This document shows, piece after piece, positions 15,763 through 20,744 of a DNA stretch of 20,744 nt. The stretch's first letter is position 1, and every line of letters starts with the position of its first letter. The notes under the pieces are model-generated. The model did not search any database, had not been told where the DNA came from, and worked only from the letters and a program-made list of their open reading frames with translations. The position numbers were made by a program, and so were the translations under genes. Source of the stretch: JBBDMX01 sp038241095 (GTDB lineage: Bacteria > Planctomycetota > Phycisphaerae > Phycisphaerales > Phycisphaeraceae); the NCBI GenBank assembly GCA_038241095.1, contig JBBRGB010000032.1, positions 1 to 20,744 of the forward strand. Direction: 5' to 3'.

Positions 15763-16419
15763 TTACGCCGCCAAGGCGGCACGGTGTGGGGTGGCGATGC
15801 GGGCCATTTGCCGCAGGTGCCGCACGCAGGCATCGGTTGTGCCGCGTGTCTGGTGGGACGGGGCCTCGAGTTGGCGGATGACGGCTTGCCGGATGGGGGA
15901 GAGGGCGAAGGTTTCGTCCTCGGCCAAGAGGAGCAGCACCAGCGCCAGCACGGCCGGGACATCGTGCAACGGCTGGTCGGGGGCCGCGTCAAAGAGTGGC
16001 ATGGATTCATCGCTCTTTCGCAACCTGTCCAACTCGCGGGCGAGCAAGTCTTCCGTGGCCGCCAAGGCACGCTCATGGGCCGCACCCATGCAGGGGTCGT
16101 AAGGTTGTCCGGGGTCGTTGACACGCCGTTCCAAGGCGGCTGCGGCGCAGGCCGTCGCCACCACGTTGCCGGCAAACGACCCGTCAGAGGCTTGTTCATC
16201 GGCGAGCCATTGGCTCATCTCCGCCACCGCCGCCTGCGGGCCGTAGCTCAACTCCATCGCCCGCCGCAGCCCCAAGGCCACGCCGCAGATGGCCCGCGCC
16301 TCTGGCCCGCTGAACAGGCCGGCGCACAATCCCAAGTCCATCTGCGCCAGCACCTCGTGAAGCAGGGCTTCGTGGCGATGGCGGGAAAAATCACGTTCAA
16401 TGCGGCGTAGGTTGAGCAT
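15763..16419 (-). CDS. Protein of unknown function, possibly alpha-helical repeat/toroid fold
   Basis: This 218-residue, mostly helical protein has no signal peptide or clear membrane segment. The stretch WLADEQASDGSFAGNVVATA (about 71-90) followed by CAAAALERR resembles one repeat of the prenyltransferase/terpene-cyclase alpha-alpha toroid (Q-x-x-DGSF plus an Ala-rich helix), but only one such unit is obvious. A second helical half (DVPAVLALVLLLLAEDETFALSP) is Leu-rich and amphipathic. It is probably cytoplasmic. ATG 16419 has GGAG seven bases upstream and a consensus-like promoter further up. It is divergent from the pilin-linked pair and convergent with the radical SAM gene. I do not recognise the family; the toroid comparison is tentative. 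Confidence -1.
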   Translation of the reverse strand: MLNLRRIERDFSRHRHEALLHEVLAQMDLGLCAGLFSGPEARAICGVALGLRRAMELSYGPQAAVAEMSQWLADEQASDGSFAGNVVATACAAAALERRVNDPGQPYDPCMGAAHERALAATEDLLARELDRLRKSDESMPLFDAAPDQPLHDVPAVLALVLLLLAEDETFALSPIRQAVIRQLEAPSHQTRGTTDACVRHLRQMARIATPHRAALAA

Positions 16420-16452
16420 GGCAAGACTCCGTTCGGGTTTTGTTTACACCCT

Positions 16453-16481
16453 ATTATTAACCTAACATATCGGCTTGTCAA
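16453..16481 (-). promoter_or_regulatory. Sigma70-like promoter for the unknown-function gene at 15763-16419
   Basis: On the minus strand there is a perfect TTGACA (16481-16476), a 17-base spacer and AATAAT (16458-16453), which matches the -10 consensus at five of six positions. It lies in the most AT-rich patch of this part of the window, 34 bases upstream of the start codon. This is the best canonical promoter I can see. Confidence -1.
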
Positions 16482-16583
16482 GTCTGACGACGCAAATATT
16501 TTCATGTCCACTTCAGTAACCGGGGCGGCAACGAATCAAACAATCTTTTTGTTTTCACGACCCGGCGTGGTAAACTCAGGGGC

Positions 16584-16781
16584 GTGAACACTTCCACCCA
16601 AGACCGGGGCTGGGACGCTGTGGATGAACTGTCGCGGTTGGCGTCAATGACGGCCGCGGCGGTGACCAATGGCGACGAGCCGAAAACCAACCAGCAGACG
16701 CTGGCCAAAATCTTCATTCGTCCGAACTGCTGCGCGAGACGTCGCACTCGGACCTGCCTCGACTCGCGTTTTCGCAGTTGA
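16584..16781 (+). pseudogene. 5' portion of a probable frameshifted gene (continues at 16781)
   Basis: A GTG at 16584 opens a 65-residue frame beginning MNTSTQDRGWDAVDELSRLA. Up to about TNQQTLAK it reads like normal protein; after that this frame turns into a Cys/Arg-rich run (CCARRRTRTC) ending in TGA at 16779-16781. In the -1 frame the same DNA reads NLHSSELLRETSHSDLPRLA and runs smoothly into the frame that continues at 16781. A single-base event at the AAAA run (16707-16710) would join them into a ~216-residue protein. Alternatively the TGATG overlap at 16779-16783 could couple two separate genes. Confidence -1.
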
Positions 16782-17230
16782 TGGACACCCCCCTGCCAGC
16801 GGTGGAACCCGCTCTGCCGCCCCCCGTCGGGCCGGACAATCCGCTGGCCACCGCCACCATCCGTCAACTGCTCCACGATGTCCACGCCGCGGTGGAAACA
16901 ATGAACCGCATCAAGGCCGTGGCCAAGAAGCTCATTGATCCGGGCAATCATCACGTGCCCAACGAGGCCGCCTTGTCGATCTACTACCTGGCGATCGGCG
17001 TGGCGCGGCTGCGCTTGGGCGCTCGCATCACCACCATTCCCGACGACGCCCTGTGCACGGGCTTGGGTTGGACCCAAGGACATGCTTGGATTGATTCCCC
17101 CACCCGCCAGTTGGCACAGCGTTGCCTGACGCCGTTGCACGGCATGTCGGATCAAACCCACGACAGGAAAAAGCCCGCGCCCACCAAGCCCGGTTTCTGG
17201 CAGCGTCTCACGGCCTCCAAACGCAAATGA
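16781..17230 (+). CDS. Unknown protein coupled to the pilin-like gene (3' portion of a probable frameshifted gene)
   Basis: The frame gives 149 residues from ATG 16781 (a TTG lies one codon upstream). It starts with a Pro-rich segment (TPLPAVEPALPPPVGPDNP), then amphipathic helices (TATIRQLLHDVHAAVETMNR, NEAALSIYYLAIGVARLRLG), and ends in a basic tail (KKPAPTKPGFWQRLTASKRK). There is no signal peptide, so it is probably cytoplasmic. The open frame extends in good protein-like sequence upstream of the ATG to about 16709, so this is more likely the main part of a gene whose 5' end is now out of frame. Its stop overlaps the pilin-like start as ATGA (17227-17230), implying translational coupling. 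No family is recognised. Confidence -1.
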   Translation: MDTPLPAVEPALPPPVGPDNPLATATIRQLLHDVHAAVETMNRIKAVAKKLIDPGNHHVPNEAALSIYYLAIGVARLRLGARITTIPDDALCTGLGWTQGHAWIDSPTRQLAQRCLTPLHGMSDQTHDRKKPAPTKPGFWQRLTASKRK

Positions 17231-17643
17231 CCGCCGATGCCCTCCATCACCCTCCGCCCCGCCGCTTGCGTCTGCTTGGCGGGTTCACACTCATCGAACT
17301 GCTGGTGGTGATTTCCATCATTGCCCTGCTGGTGGGCATCCTGCTGCCGGCCCTGGGCCAGGCGCGGGCCTCGGCACGCGATGTGGCCTGCAAGAGCAAC
17401 CTCCGCTCCTTGCAATCGCTCTGGGCCAACCACATGGCGAGCGGGAACCCGGTAATTCCCAAAACCCGCTACACCTCTTTTGGCTTCAACTGGGGACAGG
17501 CGTTGACGCAGGTGTATGAAAACGCCCCGACGCTTTACGGTTCACAGCCGATGTCCTTTAACACCTGTCCCCAGGTGCATCATGTTTTTGGGGCCGTGGA
17601 TTACGGCGCCACCTCGCCCTGGGGTTATGGGATCAACATCTGA
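17227..17643 (+). CDS. Type IV pilin-like (prepilin N-terminal methylation) protein, ended early by an in-frame TGA
   Basis: From ATG 17227 this reads 138 residues. A short basic leader ending RLRLLGG precedes the prepilin cleavage/methylation site, with the mature protein starting at FTLIELLVVI, including the Glu at +5. The hydrophobic helix (IIALLVGILLPALGQARASA) and the KSNLRSLQ segment are typical of planctomycete pseudopilins exported by type II secretion or type IV pilus-like machinery. The frame stops at TGA 17641-17643, but the same frame stays open for 105 more codons and carries the C-terminal signature. The start was chosen for its ATGA overlap with the upstream gene; an in-frame start at 17122 would lie inside that gene. 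As it stands the product lacks half its globular domain. Confidence -1.
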   Translation: MTADALHHPPPRRLRLLGGFTLIELLVVISIIALLVGILLPALGQARASARDVACKSNLRSLQSLWANHMASGNPVIPKTRYTSFGFNWGQALTQVYENAPTLYGSQPMSFNTCPQVHHVFGAVDYGATSPWGYGINI

Positions 17644-17961
17644 TGGAGCGATGCGGGTCTGACGGAGGCGGAGCGGCTCAACGAGGACAAGCATTGGGAC
17701 GCGGTGCTCAACCCCAGCCGGTATCCGTGGTTTTCGGACACGCACATCTACCAGAACGGCCTTGGCGGCTCGTGGACCAGCGCCCGTTTCGCCCCGCGCG
17801 ATTCGGTGGTGTCAGGCCCGGCCAAGGGCGTCGGGTTGCATCACGTCGGTGAAGGCAGCGCCAACTTTTCCTTCGCCGATGGCAGCACGCGGGCGGTCAA
17901 GCCCCAAGAGTTCCTCGCCGGCGCGGGCACCAACCAATACCCGTGGTTTGAAAACCATTGA
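17644..17961 (+). pseudogene. 3' portion of the pilin-like gene, downstream of the in-frame TGA
   Basis: This is the same reading frame as the pilin-like CDS, 105 codons from TGG 17644 to TGA 17959-17961. It starts WSDAGLTEAERLNEDKHWDA and contains HHVGEGSANFSFADGSTRAV, a match to the C-terminal histidine/Asp-Gly signature of planctomycete pilin-like proteins, with 11 rather than the usual 9 residues between His and Asp-Gly. Restoring codon 139 to sense would give a 244-residue protein. No plausible independent start lies in it. It ends three bases before the stop of the convergent gene. Confidence -1.
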
Positions 17962-17964
17962 GCG

Positions 17965-19992
17965 TCACTGCCGCTGGATTTGCGGCCCCGTCGCGTCGGG
18001 GGATGCCCCTTGGGGCGGTTTGGGGCGACGCTGGCGGATGGCCTCCATGCCGATGGGTTCGGCAAAGGCCTTGGCGGGGTCGAGGCCCATTTGGTTGAGC
18101 TGGGGCAGCATCGGTTCCAGCAGACGGTCGTAACTGTTTTGCCGCAGGGGCAGGGGGGCGTTGCGCCAGACGCGCAGGCGCAGCAAGAGCGACGCTCCCG
18201 GTGACTGCGTGAAGCGAATGAAAGTTTCGGTCTGAATCTGATCGAAGGGCAAGAGGGCCATGCGCTGTTGCGGGGCGATGGGCGTGGCGACGGCCTTGGC
18301 TTGGAAGCGGGCGTGGACGGCCTGCGCCAGGCGGACGTAACGCTCGTACACCTCCATGCGGTTGTCCGCCAAACCTTCGATAAAAGCCCGCGCCAAAGTC
18401 GAGTCGATGAACTGCCGGGTGAACTCGTCGAGATCGATGTTTTCGGTCAACTCGCCCAACACCAGGCTTTCCAAGGGTTGGGTGTACTTGGCGGCGCGCT
18501 GCGGATTGGAGCCGTATTTCTCGCGGAGCTTGCGGTAGTAGTCGTTGGCGTCGTTGTCCGGGCCGGGGGCATCGATGGCACCGTAGAGGTAATAGAAAAC
18601 CACGGCCTTGAGCAGGAAGTTTTCATAGCCCGCGGCATAGGAATCCACCACGCTCTGACCGCGTTGCCGGGCCACGTCCTCCAAGGCTAGCAGGTAGGCT
18701 TTTTCATAGGCGGGGACGAATCGCGGGTCGGGCAGGAGGTCGATGTGGCCCGAAATGGGGTCGAAGTTAAGCCGCCCGCCGTCGGTGAGTGCTTGGAGGG
18801 AGTGGATCACGCCGCGGTAGGTGTTGAGCAGGTCCACGCCTTCTTTGTTCAAGGCGCGATCGGCCACGACGGTGCCCAGAGCGTCCCAATAGAGGCTGTG
18901 GGTGGCCGGGTGACGCCAATCCAGCGGGCCGAAGCCGTAGCGGGTGTTGGTGCGGTCGGGTTGGTCGGCGACGTTGGCGCTGCGCAGGGTGGTGGATGGG
19001 CCTGTCGCGCTGGAAGCGGTGGACGCGCCCGAAAGTGGCGGCTCCATCAGTCGCAGCATGAAGGCCGGGTCCATGTTGTAGTCATTGACCAGCGCCTGTT
19101 TGCGAAGGAATGCCAGCAACGACGGAAACAGCGGGGCATAGCGCTCGTTTTCCAACAGAGGCAGGAGGCGACTGTCGTAAAGGTCCGAACGCTCACGCAG
19201 GTTCAGCCCCAGCATGGCGGCGTCACTGGAGTAGTTGAACATCAGGATGCGCCCGATCTGCCGCAGCAGCCGGGTGTCGAGTTCGTAACCCAGCGAGCGC
19301 AACTCCGCGGCCAACGGTTCCAACTCCGGCAACTTGGTCAACAAGGCATGAACCGTGTCGGGCGCTTCGACGATGGGCCGAAACGCATCGACGGCCTCTT
19401 GCGTGGTGGCCCCGTCAATCGGTGTGCCGAGCACTTCCTGCCACTCCGACGCCAACCGCTGCTTGTAATACCAGTGCATGTCGTCGGACGTTTGGCCGAT
19501 CTTGTGGAAGAATATCCAGCCCAGTTCCTTGTAGAGCAGCACGCTTCGCGGGTTGACCCGCAGGCCCCGGTCACGCAGGAGGTTGACGCCCTTGCTCACC
19601 CAGTCCCAACGCTCTTGGGGCGTGTAGGTGGCGACGCTGATGTTGTAGGCCATGTTCCAGGCGTTAAAGACCCAGACCTGGGCGAATGATGGCTGAAGCG
19701 TGGTGATCCACTCGGAGAGCTGGTTGGCCTCTTGGAACTTGCCTTCGTCTTTGAGCTTGTTGGCGCGGTACCAGAGGATGTCGGCGGCAAGACCGCGGAA
19801 CGCTCCGGTGGCGGCCGAGGCCAGGGTGGTGACAACGACCTGCCCCGAAGCCTGGCGCACGGCCCGGTCGGCCTGGTCGATCTGCAACGCGGCTCGCTGA
19901 GTGGCGATCGGCCCCATCAACGCACCGCCCCCGGCCAGGCACAACACCATGCCCAGCACCGCGATGATCTGAATGACTCGATTGTGGGTCAT
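17965..19992 (-). CDS. Large membrane-anchored TPR-like protein of unknown function
   Basis: This 675-residue protein has an N-terminal membrane segment (about 8-28, IIAVLGMVLCLAGGGALMG). TPR-like helical pairs follow, for example ADILWYRANKLKDEGKFQEA then LQPSFAQVWVFNAWNMAYNI and NPRSVLLYKELGWIFFHKIG (about 65-180). Much of the rest is helical and rich in aromatic and Arg residues; the last 30 residues are Pro/Gln-rich and likely disordered. There is no lipobox. It is probably attached to the inner membrane facing the periplasm. The upstream gene is an ABC-2-like permease in the same orientation, so a role linked to that transporter is an inference from context only. ATG 19992 has no Shine-Dalgarno (CCTCCC precedes it), and the inverted-repeat element begins nine bases upstream. 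I do not recognise a named family. Confidence -1.
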   Translation of the reverse strand: MTHNRVIQIIAVLGMVLCLAGGGALMGPIATQRAALQIDQADRAVRQASGQVVVTTLASAATGAFRGLAADILWYRANKLKDEGKFQEANQLSEWITTLQPSFAQVWVFNAWNMAYNISVATYTPQERWDWVSKGVNLLRDRGLRVNPRSVLLYKELGWIFFHKIGQTSDDMHWYYKQRLASEWQEVLGTPIDGATTQEAVDAFRPIVEAPDTVHALLTKLPELEPLAAELRSLGYELDTRLLRQIGRILMFNYSSDAAMLGLNLRERSDLYDSRLLPLLENERYAPLFPSLLAFLRKQALVNDYNMDPAFMLRLMEPPLSGASTASSATGPSTTLRSANVADQPDRTNTRYGFGPLDWRHPATHSLYWDALGTVVADRALNKEGVDLLNTYRGVIHSLQALTDGGRLNFDPISGHIDLLPDPRFVPAYEKAYLLALEDVARQRGQSVVDSYAAGYENFLLKAVVFYYLYGAIDAPGPDNDANDYYRKLREKYGSNPQRAAKYTQPLESLVLGELTENIDLDEFTRQFIDSTLARAFIEGLADNRMEVYERYVRLAQAVHARFQAKAVATPIAPQQRMALLPFDQIQTETFIRFTQSPGASLLLRLRVWRNAPLPLRQNSYDRLLEPMLPQLNQMGLDPAKAFAEPIGMEAIRQRRPKPPQGASPDATGPQIQRQ

Positions 19993-20001
19993 GGGAGGGT
20001 C

Positions 20002-20153
20002 AGTCTTGAGTCTTGAGGGTTGAGTCTTGAGGTAGGAAGGCTTGAGGCTTGGGGCTTGAGGCTTGAGTAAGAAGGTTTGGGGCTTGGGGTGAGGCTTGGG
20101 TTTTCATGCTCGTGTTTTCCAACCTCAAGACTCAAGACTCAAGACTCAAGACT
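20002..20153. repeat. 152-bp inverted-repeat element of TCTTGAG-type heptamers
   Basis: Arms 20002-20033 and 20122-20153 are reverse complements over 32 bases with two mismatches (20018-20019). The left half to 20100 is an almost continuous run of 7-base units (CTTGAGT, CTTGAGG, GTTGAGT, CTTGGGG and variants); the right arm is ACTCAAG repeated. It resembles the short tandemly repeated repetitive sequences known in other phyla. It lies 12 bases past the stop of the permease gene and nine bases before the next start codon, so any transcript running through both genes would carry a long hairpin. Confidence -1.
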
Positions 20154-20165
20154 TTTCTCCCCCGC

Positions 20166-20744
20166 TCACCCCGAAGTCACCGCGGCCAGTTCACGGCGGC
20201 GGAAGACCAGCCAGGCGATCACGCCCGCCAAGCCCGTCCACAACAGGCCCATCTGCCAGGTGGCGTCAAAGAGCATGGTGCCCGGCACCAGCCGCCCGTC
20301 GGCGAGCATGGCCGCGGGGGAAAAGTCCGACAAGGCCGGCAAGGCCCAGACCACCATGCTGCCGATGAGCTTGATCACGATCTTCATGGCGTCCCACACC
20401 GCTCCTTCGCCCAGCTTGGAAACGATCTGCGTGGGAACCCACATCATTTTGCCCCAGGTCGAAAGCTCAGTCGGAGCGCCCGCGGCGTAGAACTTGATCG
20501 ACTCCATCAGGAAGCCGCTGCTGATGCCCACGATGTAGATCAACAGCGACAGCACGCTGGCGACGGCGAAGCCCAGGAACGTCCCGGCCATGAGGCCCAG
20601 TGCCGCCAGGAACCCTAGTTGCAGCCAGAGGATGGACAACCCGCGGACGAGGTTCATCTCAAACGACCCGACACGGAAGAGGATTTCCAAACCGTCGCCG
20701 GGTGGAAAGCTGACGCTGGTGGCGGCGGTTTCACCGTCGGCGAG
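20166..20744 (-). CDS. ABC-2-like transporter permease (partial, N-terminus off the right edge)
   Basis: The C-terminal 192 residues are visible; the frame is open to the window edge, so the N-terminus is missing. After a short soluble stretch (VSFPPGDGLEILFRVGSFEM) come hydrophobic segments WLQLGFLAALGLMAGTFLGF, VASVLSLLIYIVGISSGFLM, IVIKLIGSMVVWALPAL and LLWTGLAGVIAWLVF, ending in a cytoplasmic-type RRRELAAV tail. This fits the C-terminal membrane part of ABC-2-type permeases often annotated in planctomycetes as multicopper-maturation-like transporters. The ATPase partner would be expected to the right of the window. It is probably in an operon with the 675-residue TPR-like protein downstream. 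The membrane protein call is firm; the ABC-2 assignment is moderate. Confidence -1.
   Translation of the reverse strand, partial: LADGETAATSVSFPPGDGLEILFRVGSFEMNLVRGLSILWLQLGFLAALGLMAGTFLGFAVASVLSLLIYIVGISSGFLMESIKFYAAGAPTELSTWGKMMWVPTQIVSKLGEGAVWDAMKIVIKLIGSMVVWALPALSDFSPAAMLADGRLVPGTMLFDATWQMGLLWTGLAGVIAWLVFRRRELAAVTSG

Noticed and set aside
16571..16576. TAAACT as a -10 box giving a leaderless start at GTG 16584
   Set aside because: Only four of six consensus positions match and the -35 is poor, so it is too weak to list.
16707..16713. Programmed -1 ribosomal frameshift at the AAAA run
   Set aside because: The zero-frame codons do not form a canonical X-XXY-YYZ slippery heptamer, and I did not find a clear downstream stimulatory structure; a simple indel is more likely.
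16502..17161. Minus-strand 219-codon frame opposite the frameshifted gene
   Set aside because: The plus strand has the coupled ATGA junction with the pilin gene and more natural helices; the minus-strand translation lacks motifs and its codon pattern is the complement of the plus-strand gene.
1..20744. CRISPR arrays, tRNA or rRNA genes, and transposases
   Set aside because: None is visible; the only repeats are the two inverted elements and the 12-bp coding repeat.

Overview
This window is GC-rich bacterial DNA that most likely comes from the Planctomycetota, plausibly the class Phycisphaerae. The grounds are the combination of an exosortase/exopolysaccharide locus, a very large TPR protein, a prepilin-like protein with the planctomycete-style C-terminal H-X(n)-D-G signature, and large membrane-anchored TPR proteins beside an ABC-type permease. 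The taxonomy is inferred from gene content and not from a marker gene.

Positions 1-14360 form one minus-strand block, read right to left. It encodes a Wza-like outer-membrane polysaccharide export lipoprotein (12828-14360), an exosortase fused to an EpsI domain (10184-12550), a ~1490-residue membrane-anchored TPR protein (5622-10091), a Wzc-like chain-length/tyrosine autokinase protein with a degenerate P-loop (3352-5610), an NAD-dependent sugar-nucleotide epimerase (2326-3285), a WecA/TagO-family polyprenyl-phosphate sugar-1-phosphate transferase (952-2250), and the N-terminal 283 residues of a CNNM/CorC-type CBS membrane protein that runs off the left edge. The logic is initiation of a lipid-linked glycan, precursor epimerisation, length control and export through Wzc/Wza, with an exosortase that could anchor or process surface proteins in the same envelope system. 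No PEP-CTERM-type substrate, flippase, polymerase or other glycosyltransferase lies in the window.

Positions 14361-17961 hold four or five unrelated-looking genes: a plus-strand radical SAM protein of the TYW1/COG0731 type, a minus-strand protein of unknown function with a good sigma70-like promoter, and a plus-strand pair (unknown gene plus type IV pilin-like protein) coupled through an ATGA overlap. Both members of the pair appear damaged, the first by a probable -1 frameshift and the second by an in-frame TGA that splits the pilin head from its C-terminal D-G motif.

Positions 17965-20744 are again minus strand: a 675-residue membrane-anchored TPR-like protein and, upstream of it, the C-terminal part of an ABC-2-like permease that runs off the right edge. 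The most unusual non-coding features are two inverted-repeat elements of about 150-160 bp (12649-12808 and 20002-20153). Each has 31-32 bp arms with two mismatches, each is built from short tandem units (10 bp and 7 bp), and each lies just downstream of a minus-strand stop codon.
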